From S010-25 sp964466455 (lineage in GTDB: Bacteria; Pseudomonadota; Gammaproteobacteria; SZUA-229), in NCBI GenBank assembly GCA_964466455.1, contig CAYXNL010000037.1, positions 1 to 23,819 of the forward strand: 23,819 nt of DNA, read 5' to 3'. Positions 8,123 through 16,597 of this stretch are shown here, one piece after another (within the stretch, counting starts at the first letter, position 1; each line of letters begins with the position of its first letter). Under the pieces are notes generated by a model. That model made no database searches. It saw only the letters and a program-made list of their open reading frames with translations, and was not told the origin of the DNA. The position numbers were made by a program, and so were the translations under genes.

Positions 8123-11100
8123 TAAAAGGAAAAAATAATCACTGGATTGGCATATTATTACTGTTTTCAGTTATCTGTTTTTTTTATTATAAAAGCACCA
8201 TTAATGAAATACCATTATCCGGTGTACTGAATTCTATTGAATCCATTGAGAATCTCCAGGTACAGCTACATCGTGACCTTTTACGCTACAGGAATAATCA
8301 GATACACCAGTATGATTCGCTTAATCACACATTAAACAGTCTTGAGCGACAGACAAAATTAATTATAACAAACAATATTTTACAAAAACAGATTGGTAAT
8401 AATGTTTTATTTAAACTGGATAAAAGTATTGTCAACCAGAGAATGCTGGTGGAAGACTTTAAGACGTACCTTTCAATTCTACAGAATTCAATGTCATATC
8501 TGTACAATGTTGAAAACAAACTGTATTCCAGTAACACGCTATCAGATAAGAACCCATCTAGAAAAACAGTAGTTAAGCTGGTTACATTATTACTTGAGTA
8601 TAATGAAAATCCACAACATAGCGTTGCAATAAGAATATACCCGTTAATCGATCGCTTGAATCATAACCCGGATAGTGACACCAATGCCTTAATTATTCAC
8701 AGTCTTCTTATTATTGAACGTATACCAGAAATAGACCAGATATTATCTGAATTTAATACACTAAATACTGAAAGACAGATTATTAATATAAAAAATTTAC
8801 TGTTACATAAACAGAAAAAACAGGATGATAAATCCCAGATATTTAATACTCTTCTTTTTATATGCAGCCTTTGTCTTCTTGTCTATATCATATTTATATT
8901 TATACGTCTACAAAAAAGCACAAACAGCCTTTTCTCGGCAAACGATAAACTAAATCATGAAATAGCCCAACGTACGCGTACGGAAAAAGCACTATATAAT
9001 CTCGTTGAAGTGGATAATAAAAATACAGATGATGAAATCTATAATTTATTACATGCTATATGTAAGTCATTACATGTAAGTTGTGCATATATTAGCCTGG
9101 TTTCTCCATTAAAAGATAATGGGAATATTGTTGGATTAATCTCTAATGGATCTTATCAGAGAAACATACCATTCGATTTGCATGGAACTCCCTGTGAAGA
9201 GGTTATGATACATAACAGGCTTGTGCATAATCATGATCTTCTACATTACTTCCCGGACTGGAAATTTGATTATATTCAACATCCAGAAAGCTATATTGGT
9301 GTAACACTGCACGATAAAACTCGCAAGATTCAGGGATCACTGGCAATTGTTAATAATAAACTCATTGATGACACAGTTCTTGCTGAACATATTCTGACAC
9401 TGGCAACACCAAGAGCCATTATTGAATTACATAAACAGATTGAATTTAATAATATACAACATTATCAGCGTGGTCTTGAATTAATTGATGAATGGATAGC
9501 AAGACTTATTACCGAGGTTGCAAATAAACAGAAATTCTTTAAACATATCTGTGATGCTGTACGTGAAATAACATCTTCTGATCTTTCATCTTTTTCAATC
9601 GTCAAGCAGGCTAAAAATAAATTATTTTTTATTTCTGCATCTGGCTATAAGCAGAAAATGCTGAATAATTATTCTATTCCACTTGATGAAAAAACAATTT
9701 TTACAGAAACGATAAATAATAACGTCATTCTTCTCATAAATAATGTGCGCTCACATCCTGAAATAGAAGTGTCACTATGTAACATGCTGGATGTAAATAA
9801 TGTATTAATAACACCGGTAACCTTACATGGAAATATTTATGGTGTGGTATCAGTATTTAAAGAATCTGAGGAATTTGATAAAATTGATGAGCAGCTTATT
9901 ACCCAGTTCGGTCAAAGTGTACAAATAGCTATTATTAATATGCAACTTGTTAATGATATAAACTCGGAGAGAGAACGTGCTGAAGTAACTCTGCACTCAA
10001 TTGGTGATGCGGTCATTACCACGAATACACACGGTAAAATTGAATATATGAATCAGGCTGCAGAATTACTTACTGCCTGGGAACTTGATAAAGTAAAAAA
10101 TATACCTGTACAGAAAATATTTCGTATTATTGATATAGACACACGTGAACCTATTCATGATATTGTAAAATCATGTCTTGATGACGGTATAAGTATAAAT
10201 AAAAGCAAGTTAATATTAGTACCAAAAAATAATAACGAAATAGATATTGAGAGTTCTATCTCTCCTATTTTGAATACATCGGGAAATATTGAAGGTATCG
10301 TTATCGTTTTTCATGATGAGACTCAACATCGCCAACTGGAGAAAACCATACAACACCAGGCTGAGCATGATCCACTAACGGATTTACTGAATCGTGATAC
10401 ATTTGACAGGGAATTAAATACACATGTATTTGATGCTACAACCAGCAATAAAATTCATGTATTATGTTATCTGGATCTGGACCGCTTTAAACTGGTAAAT
10501 GATACCGCAGGACATAGCGCTGGCGATCAGTGTCTGATTGAAATTGCTTCCATTATTCAGTCGAATATTCGTGGGAATGATGTTTTCGGTCGTCTTGGCG
10601 GGGATGAATTTGGGCTAATCCTGAAAAACTGCCAGATTGATGCCGCTGTAAAAATTACTAACAATATTATCTGCGCGATAAAATCATTCCACTTTAACTG
10701 GGATGACTGTGATTATAATCTCGGTATCAGCATTGGCATTGTACCCATAAATCATTCAATCAAGGATAGTGCTGATGCTATTCGTAAGGCCGACCTTGCC
10801 TGTTATACGGCTAAAGACCAGGGACGTGGCCAGGTTTATGTATATGAGGAACAGGATACCGAATTAATTAAACGTCAGGAGGAAATGTACTGGGCAAGCA
10901 GGATTAAAGGGGCACTGGATAATAACCGTATTAAACTTTTTGCACAACCGATCGTACCACTTAACTACAGGCTGCCACAAACCAGACATTTTGAAATACT
11001 GGTTCGTCTGCTTAATGAGGATAATCAACTGGTCCCACCGGATGCTTTTATTCCAGCAGCCGAGCGTTACAATCTGATGGGTACTATTGATAAACGTATT

Positions 11101-11688
11101 ATTCATGACTCCTTTGAATTTATACATACTACTCAAAAAAATCATCACGATGTCCATTATTCGATTAATCTGTCCGGTAACTCATTAAGTGAAGGTGATA
11201 TTACGATATATATCGAAACATTAATTAAACAGTTTGATATCACACCACAAAATATCTGTTTTGAAATTACCGAAACGGCTGCTATTAAAAATTTACAGAA
11301 TGCTAAACAGTTAATTAATCAATTAAAGGAAATTGGTTGTCAATTTGCACTGGATGACTTTGGTAGTGGTTTATCTTCGTTTCAGTATCTGAAAAATTTA
11401 CCGGTTGACTATCTGAAAATTGATGGGAGCTTTGTGCGTGATATGGTTAATAATACTATTGATCACGCAATGGTCGCTGCAATTAATGAAGTCGGGCATG
11501 TAATGGGTATAAAAACTATTGCTGAATATGTTGAAAATGAGCAGATAATAAATAAACTAAAACAACTTAATGTTGATTATGCACAGGGCTATGCAATTTC
11601 ACCACCGCAACCACTGACTGACTTCTTTATGGATGATGTAGAAGAGGATTCAACGCCCACGCTTAAGCTGGTTCACAATAAACCTTGA
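8119..11688 (+). CDS. Membrane DAHL-GAF-GAF-PAS-GGDEF-EAL cyclic-di-GMP protein
   Basis: 1189 residues. A membrane segment at about 9-24 is followed by a periplasmic, all-helical region (27-238) resembling the DAHL domain (RDLLRYRNN..., VEDFKTYLSILQNSMSYL). A second membrane segment spans about 241-262. Cytoplasmic part: two GAF-like domains (about 295-440 and 470-620), a PAS domain (about 625-745), GGDEF (about 750-920) and EAL (about 930-1180). GGDEF is intact at 827-831, with the RGND inhibitory I-site five residues before it, so diguanylate cyclase activity is plausible. The EAL signature reads EILVR (E959). Other phosphodiesterase residues appear present: INLSGN, FEITE, DDFG (D1079-D1080), LKIDGSF and AEYVE. 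Either or both activities are possible. It is cotranscribed with the diheme peroxidase gene. The 5' two thirds are visibly AT-rich. Confidence 0.92.
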   Translation: MIKGKNNHWIGILLLFSVICFFYYKSTINEIPLSGVLNSIESIENLQVQLHRDLLRYRNNQIHQYDSLNHTLNSLERQTKLIITNNILQKQIGNNVLFKLDKSIVNQRMLVEDFKTYLSILQNSMSYLYNVENKLYSSNTLSDKNPSRKTVVKLVTLLLEYNENPQHSVAIRIYPLIDRLNHNPDSDTNALIIHSLLIIERIPEIDQILSEFNTLNTERQIINIKNLLLHKQKKQDDKSQIFNTLLFICSLCLLVYIIFIFIRLQKSTNSLFSANDKLNHEIAQRTRTEKALYNLVEVDNKNTDDEIYNLLHAICKSLHVSCAYISLVSPLKDNGNIVGLISNGSYQRNIPFDLHGTPCEEVMIHNRLVHNHDLLHYFPDWKFDYIQHPESYIGVTLHDKTRKIQGSLAIVNNKLIDDTVLAEHILTLATPRAIIELHKQIEFNNIQHYQRGLELIDEWIARLITEVANKQKFFKHICDAVREITSSDLSSFSIVKQAKNKLFFISASGYKQKMLNNYSIPLDEKTIFTETINNNVILLINNVRSHPEIEVSLCNMLDVNNVLITPVTLHGNIYGVVSVFKESEEFDKIDEQLITQFGQSVQIAIINMQLVNDINSERERAEVTLHSIGDAVITTNTHGKIEYMNQAAELLTAWELDKVKNIPVQKIFRIIDIDTREPIHDIVKSCLDDGISINKSKLILVPKNNNEIDIESSISPILNTSGNIEGIVIVFHDETQHRQLEKTIQHQAEHDPLTDLLNRDTFDRELNTHVFDATTSNKIHVLCYLDLDRFKLVNDTAGHSAGDQCLIEIASIIQSNIRGNDVFGRLGGDEFGLILKNCQIDAAVKITNNIICAIKSFHFNWDDCDYNLGISIGIVPINHSIKDSADAIRKADLACYTAKDQGRGQVYVYEEQDTELIKRQEEMYWASRIKGALDNNRIKLFAQPIVPLNYRLPQTRHFEILVRLLNEDNQLVPPDAFIPAAERYNLMGTIDKRIIHDSFEFIHTTQKNHHDVHYSINLSGNSLSEGDITIYIETLIKQFDITPQNICFEITETAAIKNLQNAKQLINQLKEIGCQFALDDFGSGLSSFQYLKNLPVDYLKIDGSFVRDMVNNTIDHAMVAAINEVGHVMGIKTIAEYVENEQIINKLKQLNVDYAQGYAISPPQPLTDFFMDDVEEDSTPTLKLVHNKP

Positions 11689-12514
11689 GGGGTGAATTTT
11701 TTCAGCAATTTTTCAATCAACCGGTAATGGTCGTTTACAGATCAGTGCAGTAATAATTTCTGCCGCTAGAAGTGCAGTGGTAAAACCCCGCGAGCCATGC
11801 CCAAGAGATAGATAGAGACCCGGTAGGTAATAGCCAGTATCATACTCTTTTCCTTTTCGTCCATGACAGATATCATGATAATGTTGTTGATACCATGCAT
11901 GGTCATGCATCGCTCCAATAAGTGGCAATACTGTTCTGTGACATTAATCGACATAATTGCTGATTCCACATCCCCGGGTTTTTAACCGGAGAAAAACTAT
12001 CCATATACCAGGTATCCACTCTGGCTGATTCATCCTCCAATGCCTGTATGACGGCCATAAATTTAAAACTCAGCTGTACCCGCCCGTTGTACATTAGACG
12101 ACTATGTGTGCCTTCAAAGGGTAGTGGATACACAGCAAGCATCGCTTCAAAAACATCATGTAATTCAGGATAATGTAATGCAATTTTTCGGATAACATCG
12201 GGAGCCAGTGGATACTTTTCAATCGCAATATAATGCAAACAGACAGGTGGTGTACGGATTTTGTTATGCTGTAGATATGATAGCCAGGCTTTTAAGGTTA
12301 ATACAAAATTAAGACCACTTCCATAACCCAGTTCTGCAATGGTAAAGGGATTATCTTTCCTGTAATCATGTGTTAGCCAGCGCTGTGGTAACCCATTATT
12401 TTTTAAAAAAACATGATCAAATTCACTAATTGCTCCGCTACTGGAGTATTATACATCGCTGTATTTTTTACTGTAGGGATGCTGGTTTTTCCAGTCACAT
12501 TGTGTATATTTCAT
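11650..12514 (-). pseudogene. mnmC: Degraded mnmC (tRNA mnm5U methyltransferase/FAD oxidoreductase) with stop codons and large internal deletion
   Basis: MnmC finishes mnm5(s2)U at the tRNA wobble position. From ATG 12514 the minus strand reads MKYTQCDWKNQHPYSKKYSDV, then TAA (12449-12451). It continues in frame through the methyltransferase domain: ELGYGSGLNFVLTLKAW, HYIAIEKYPL, DTWYMDSFSPVKNPGMW. Near 11940 this frame joins, with a frame change, the C-terminal end of the oxidoreductase domain (LPLIGAMHDHAWY, LPGLYLSLGHGSRGFTTALLAAEI). A second stop (11713-11715) follows PLPVD. The frame then goes on as KIAEKIHPSRF and ends at 11650, inside the 3' end of the GGDEF-EAL gene. Only about 288 codons remain against about 660-670 in full MnmC, so most of the FAD domain is gone. 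Start and end are inferred from family alignment. Confidence 0.85.
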
Positions 12515-12621
12515 AACGTATCAGCATTAGATGGTACCTGTATAGACACAAGCTATCCATACAGCCAGTAAAATGCCACAACTTTCTTTTTTATCAATTT
12601 TATAACAATCATATTTTGACA

Positions 12622-13347
12622 ATGCTTACAAATAAAATACTGTTAATTACCGGTGCCAGTGATGGTATCGGAAAATCTATCACCAGACTTGCCGCTGCGG
12701 AGGGTGCCACAGTTATACTGCATGGTAAAAGTTTACCAAAACTTGAACATCTCTATGATGAAATCACCAATGCCGGGCATCCTGAACCATTAATTTATCC
12801 TCTGGATCTGGAAAAAGCGACACCACAAAATTTTCAGGAAATGCACGATGCAATAGAAAAGGAGTTCGGTCAACTCGATGGTTTGATCAATAATGCTGGC
12901 TGGGTCGGGGTTTCCTGCCCAGTTGATCAGTATGATATTAAACTCTGGCACCAAGTAATGCAGGTTAACCTGAATGCCACTTTTATGCTAACCCGTGCCT
13001 GTCTGGGTTTGTTACATAAAGCACCGAAAGCCTCTATTATCTTCACTACTGATAATAAACATACAGCCTACTGGGGTGCTTATGGTGTAGCCAAGGCGGG
13101 CGCGCTAGCTTTTATGCAAATATTAGCCGATGAGCTGGAAAATACCAGTGTACGTGTTAATGCGATTGATCCGGGTCCGGTTAGGACGACTTTACGTACA
13201 CGCGCCTACCCCGGTGAGGACCCGAATGTAAATAAGACACCCGGTAGCGTAGCACCCTATTATATTCGTTTACTTAGCGAGGAATCGAGTACTGTGCACG
13301 GCAGAATTCTTCAACTTGATGAAATGGATTCAACGACTGTAGACTAA
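12622..13347 (+). CDS. YciK-like short-chain dehydrogenase/reductase lacking the usual catalytic Ser
   Basis: An SDR of about 241 residues, with the NAD(P)-binding TGASDGIG (10-17), NNAG (about 90-93), and the YxxxK pair Y154-GVA-K158, followed by VNAIDPGPVRTTLR. The spread of similarity, including DIKLWHQVMQVNLNATFMLTRA and the end of the domain, points to the YciK group of gammaproteobacteria. In place of the Ser about 13 residues before Tyr it reads IIFTTDNKHTAYWGAY: no Ser, and apparently about three residues shorter than YciK. The usual Ser-Tyr-Lys triad is thus incomplete; Thr could substitute. An in-frame TTG (12616) lies two codons upstream; ATG 12622 is preferred. No clear ribosome binding site. 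The gene diverges from the mnmC remnant. Substrate unknown. Confidence 0.8.
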   Translation: MLTNKILLITGASDGIGKSITRLAAAEGATVILHGKSLPKLEHLYDEITNAGHPEPLIYPLDLEKATPQNFQEMHDAIEKEFGQLDGLINNAGWVGVSCPVDQYDIKLWHQVMQVNLNATFMLTRACLGLLHKAPKASIIFTTDNKHTAYWGAYGVAKAGALAFMQILADELENTSVRVNAIDPGPVRTTLRTRAYPGEDPNVNKTPGSVAPYYIRLLSEESSTVHGRILQLDEMDSTTVD

Positions 13348-13425
13348 AGGCCTACAGGTTGTTTTACAACGACCGAAAATCGTTCTGGCGTTACAGCCCG
13401 TTATTCGCCATCCCTGAAGCTTTAT

Positions 13426-13458
13426 CGGGAATCCAGTGTCAATGCCACTGGATTCCCG
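13426..13458. repeat. 13-bp perfect palindromic repeat between convergent SDR and ugd genes
   Basis: CGGGAATCCAGTG (13426-13438) and CACTGGATTCCCG (13446-13458) flank a 7-base loop. The pair lies between the 3' ends of two convergent genes and so could act as a bidirectional transcription stop, though no T-run follows on either side. The core GGGAATCCAGTG, and the preceding imperfect palindrome TCCCTGAAGCTTTATCGGGA (13411-13430), look like dispersed REP/MITE-type intergenic repeats in proteobacterial genomes, so it may be one copy of a repeat family. Confidence 0.6.
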
Positions 13459-13473
13459 TATCCTGTTAGTAAT

Positions 13474-14796
13474 TTACTCCCTGCCAATACTAATATATTC
13501 ATACCCCAGTGATTTCATCTGTTCCGGATCGTATAGATTACGACCATCAAAAATAAGTGGCTGTTTTAAATGCCTTTTCATTTCCTCAAAATCCGGACTC
13601 CAGAATTTTTTCCATTCTGTAACAATACACAGTGCATCGGCATCATCAAGTGCGTCACAGGTGTTATCACACAGAATTAACCCCTTCAAATCAGGATATA
13701 TCCGTTTTGCTTCCTCGATGGCTTCAGGATCATAAGCCCGAACGGTGGCTCCTGCATTAATCAGTGCTTCGATCAATACTCGGCTGGGGGCTTCACGCAT
13801 ATCATCGGTATTCGGTTTAAAGGATAGTCCCCATAAAGCAAAGGTTTTACCTGATAAATCGCCCTGATAATATTGATTTATCTTGTTAAACAGTACTTTT
13901 TTCTGCCGGTCATTGACATTTTCCACCGCGCTTAGCAGTTCAGCATTATAACCAACTTCTCGTGCGGTACGTTCCAGCGCCTTAACATCTTTCGGAAAAC
14001 ATGAACCACCATAACCGCAGCCAGGATAAATAAAAGAATAGCCGATACGTGAATCAGAACCGATACCCTGCCTGACGTGTTCAATATTTGCTCCCAGATG
14101 TTCCGCCAGGTTAGCAAGCTCATTCATAAAACTAATCTTGGTGGCTAACATGGAATTAGCGGCATATTTGGTCAGTTCTGCTGAACGAATATCCATCGCA
14201 ATAATACGGTCATGGTTGCGATTAAACGGCGAATACATTGCTTTGAGTAGTTCAGTGGTACGGGGATTATCGGTGCCTATGACAATGCGGTCGGGTTTCA
14301 TAAAATCATCAATGGCGGCCCCTTCTTTCAGAAACTCAGGGTTGGAAACAACATCGAATTCAAGATTTTTACCACGGCTTACCAGTTTTTCGACCATGGT
14401 TTTTTTGACTCGGTCGGCAGTACCAACCGGAACCGTAGATTTATCAATGACCACCTTGTAGTCATTCATGTGTTCGGCAATGGATGTTGCGACGGTGAGT
14501 ACATATTGCAGGTCTGCGGAGCCATCTTCATCGGGCGGCGTACCTACCGCAATAAACTGGAACAGGCCGTGTTCTACAGCTTCGGAAATATTAGTGGTGA
14601 AGTTCAATCGACCAGCATTATGATTTTCCTTAACCATGGTTTCCAGCCCCGGTTCATAAATGGGGATTTTTCCATTATTCAGTTGTTCAATTTTATTTTT
14701 GTCAATATCGACACAAAGGACATCATTGCCCACTTCTGCCAGGCAGGTGCCTGTTACCAGGCCAACATAGCCCGAACCAAATACGGTGATTTTCAT
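13474..14796 (-). CDS. ugd: UDP-glucose 6-dehydrogenase
   Basis: 440 residues, typical for Ugd, which oxidises UDP-glucose to UDP-glucuronate with 2 NAD+ in the cytoplasm. The N-terminal Rossmann motif is GSGYVGLVTG (7-16). VGTPPDEDGSADL, then DKSTVPVGT and SNPEFLKEGAAI, follow in the expected order. The catalytic loop YPGCGYGGSCFPKD carries the nucleophile C266. The C-terminal UDP-binding domain has LWGLSFKPNTDDMREAPS. Start MKITVFGSGY is the normal N-terminus. It is the last gene of a minus-strand group with manC and a phosphohexomutase, 85 bp after manC. The product would feed a uronic-acid-containing surface polysaccharide. Confidence 0.96.
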   Translation of the reverse strand: MKITVFGSGYVGLVTGTCLAEVGNDVLCVDIDKNKIEQLNNGKIPIYEPGLETMVKENHNAGRLNFTTNISEAVEHGLFQFIAVGTPPDEDGSADLQYVLTVATSIAEHMNDYKVVIDKSTVPVGTADRVKKTMVEKLVSRGKNLEFDVVSNPEFLKEGAAIDDFMKPDRIVIGTDNPRTTELLKAMYSPFNRNHDRIIAMDIRSAELTKYAANSMLATKISFMNELANLAEHLGANIEHVRQGIGSDSRIGYSFIYPGCGYGGSCFPKDVKALERTAREVGYNAELLSAVENVNDRQKKVLFNKINQYYQGDLSGKTFALWGLSFKPNTDDMREAPSRVLIEALINAGATVRAYDPEAIEEAKRIYPDLKGLILCDNTCDALDDADALCIVTEWKKFWSPDFEEMKRHLKQPLIFDGRNLYDPEQMKSLGYEYISIGRE

Positions 14797-14881
14797 ATAA
14801 TACGTTTATTTATCAGAAGGTTATCTTTCGAATTTATCGTATAAAACGATACCGGTCGGCTATTCTACTCTTTTTTTGCCG

Positions 14882-16297
14882 TTATTTCTGTCTGCCATAG
14901 ACATCATCAAAACGGACAATATCATCTTCACCCAGATAACTACCCGTTTGTACTTCAATGAGTTGCAGTGGAATTTTACCAATATTTTCCAGCCGGTGCT
15001 TGATGCTTGGCGGAATATAGGTAGATTCGTTTTCCGAAAGAATAAATTCCTCTCCATCACGGGTAACTTTGGCGGTACCGTTGACGACAATCCAGTGTTC
15101 CGCTCGATGATGGTGCATTTGCAACGACAGTACCGCGCCGGGGTTTACGGTAATGCGTTTCACCTGAAAGCGGTCGGCCGCATCAATACCCTGATAACAA
15201 CCCCAGGGACGGCAAACGCGTTTATGCAGCAGGACTTCACTACGATTTTCGCTGCTTAGTTGTTCGACAATAATTTTAATATCCTGTACCTGATCACGAT
15301 GGGCGACCAGCAGGGCATCGTCGGTATCAACAATAATCAGATCTTCTACTCCAAGCGTAGTCACCAGTTTTGTATCGGCACGGACATAGCAGTTGCGGGT
15401 GGCATGACTTTTGATATCGCCAATCAGAATATTATCATTTTCATCCAATTGACCGATGTCATGCAATGCGGACCAGGAGCCGACATCACTCCAGCCGATA
15501 TCCACCGGAATAACAACCGCATTATCTACTTTTTCCATAATTGCATAATCAATGGAATCACTTGGGCAATGCCCGAAATCTTCAATGCCGATACGGATAA
15601 AATCCATATCACGGTTGGCTTTGGTGCAGGCCTGCTGGCAGGCCTGATAGATTTCCGGGGCATATTGTTCCAGCGCATTAAGATAGGCGGAAGCCTTAAA
15701 CATAAACATGCCGCTGTTCCAGTAATAACTACCATCGTCAAGATAGCGTTGTGCATGCACCTGATCGGGTTTTTCAATAAATTGATCCACCGGATAGCAG
15801 ACTTCGTTGCCCTGTCCTGATTGAGCATGAATATAACCGAATCCGGTCTCCGGGCGGTCGGGAATAATGCCGAAGGTGACAAACTGCCCCTGCTCGGCCT
15901 GTTGCTCACCCGTTGCCAGCGCCTGATGAAAGGCGTCAACATCTTGAATAACATGATCAGCCGGTAACACCAGCAGTACCGGGTCATCCCCTTTTTCCTG
16001 TGCGGTAATAGCAGCCAGTGCAATGGCGGGTGCGGTATTTTTACCAACAGGCTCGAGAATAATATCACTCTGGCTAATGCCGGTATTGTGAACCTGCTCC
16101 GCCACCATAAAACGGTATTCCTCATTACAGATAATCACACAGCGACTAATGGCCGGGGCCACAGTCAGACGGTTAATCGTATCCTGTAGTAAAGAGGTAC
16201 CGTTAATTAACGGCAGTAGTTGTTTGGGGTGCATTTTTCTGGATAACGGCCATAGGCGCGTACCGGAACCACCAGATAATATTACTGGTAAAATCAT
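14882..16297 (-). CDS. manC: Mannose-1-phosphate guanylyltransferase / mannose-6-phosphate isomerase (AlgA/ManC type)
   Basis: 471 residues, the bifunctional type II PMI-GMP. The nucleotidyltransferase signature GGSGTRLWPLSRKMHPKQ is at 9-26, and FIEKP at 173-177 is the sugar-nucleotide signature. The C-terminal cupin holds the isomerase site (QMHHHRAEHW, His395-397 and His401) and ends in YLGEDDIVRFDDVYGR, the classic ending. It interconverts fructose-6-P and mannose-6-P and makes GDP-mannose from mannose-1-P. The mutase encoded upstream would provide mannose-1-P. Purine-rich AAAGG lies before the ATG. The upstream region contains the assembly gap, so spacing to the mutase gene is unreliable. 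Confidence 0.95.
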   Translation of the reverse strand: MILPVILSGGSGTRLWPLSRKMHPKQLLPLINGTSLLQDTINRLTVAPAISRCVIICNEEYRFMVAEQVHNTGISQSDIILEPVGKNTAPAIALAAITAQEKGDDPVLLVLPADHVIQDVDAFHQALATGEQQAEQGQFVTFGIIPDRPETGFGYIHAQSGQGNEVCYPVDQFIEKPDQVHAQRYLDDGSYYWNSGMFMFKASAYLNALEQYAPEIYQACQQACTKANRDMDFIRIGIEDFGHCPSDSIDYAIMEKVDNAVVIPVDIGWSDVGSWSALHDIGQLDENDNILIGDIKSHATRNCYVRADTKLVTTLGVEDLIIVDTDDALLVAHRDQVQDIKIIVEQLSSENRSEVLLHKRVCRPWGCYQGIDAADRFQVKRITVNPGAVLSLQMHHHRAEHWIVVNGTAKVTRDGEEFILSENESTYIPPSIKHRLENIGKIPLQLIEVQTGSYLGEDDIVRFDDVYGRQK

Positions 16298-16597
16298 TAT
16301 GTTAGCCTTTATTTCTAATTGTTATTGGTAAATATTTTTCTGTTCTTTTATTGCCTGATTAGCTNNNNNNNNNNNNNNNNNNNNNNNNNNNNNNNNNNNN
16401 NNNNNNNNNNNNNNNNNNNNNNNNNNNNNNNNNNNNNNNNNNNNNNNNNNNNNNNNNNNNNNNNTATTTCTAATTGTTATTGGTAAATATTTTTCTGTTC
16501 TTTTATTGCCTGATTAGCTTATTGCCTGATTAGCTCCGCCCGGATGTATCTATACCTCTATAAATAGATGGATTTGTATTGGGTAAAATACATAACG
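16298..16597. other. Gene-free stretch with 100-N scaffold gap and duplicated flanks
   Basis: Ns fill 16365-16464. The 55 bases before the gap (16310-16364) are identical to the 55 bases after it (16465-16519). A 16-base unit, TATTGCCTGATTAGCT, then occurs in tandem (16504-16519 and 16520-16535). Exactly 100 Ns is the usual placeholder for an unknown distance. The simplest reading is that two contig ends overlap and the true spacer between manC and the mutase gene is near 145 bp or less, perhaps with a short tandem repeat that broke the assembly. No gene seen. Confidence 0.9.

Noticed and set aside
11713..11928. Independent 71-residue gene
   Set aside because: It is the C-terminal end of the MnmC oxidoreductase domain, lacking its cofactor-binding part.
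11903..12238. Independent 111-residue gene
   Set aside because: It is the central part of the mnmC methyltransferase domain; the same frame continues upstream to 12449 and matches MnmC.
15260..15820. Plus-strand 186-codon ORF opposite manC
   Set aside because: Antisense shadow of the well-supported ManC frame; composition is that of reversed coding sequence.
16504..16535. CRISPR-like repeat
   Set aside because: Only two directly abutting 16-base units with no spacers, next to an assembly gap.
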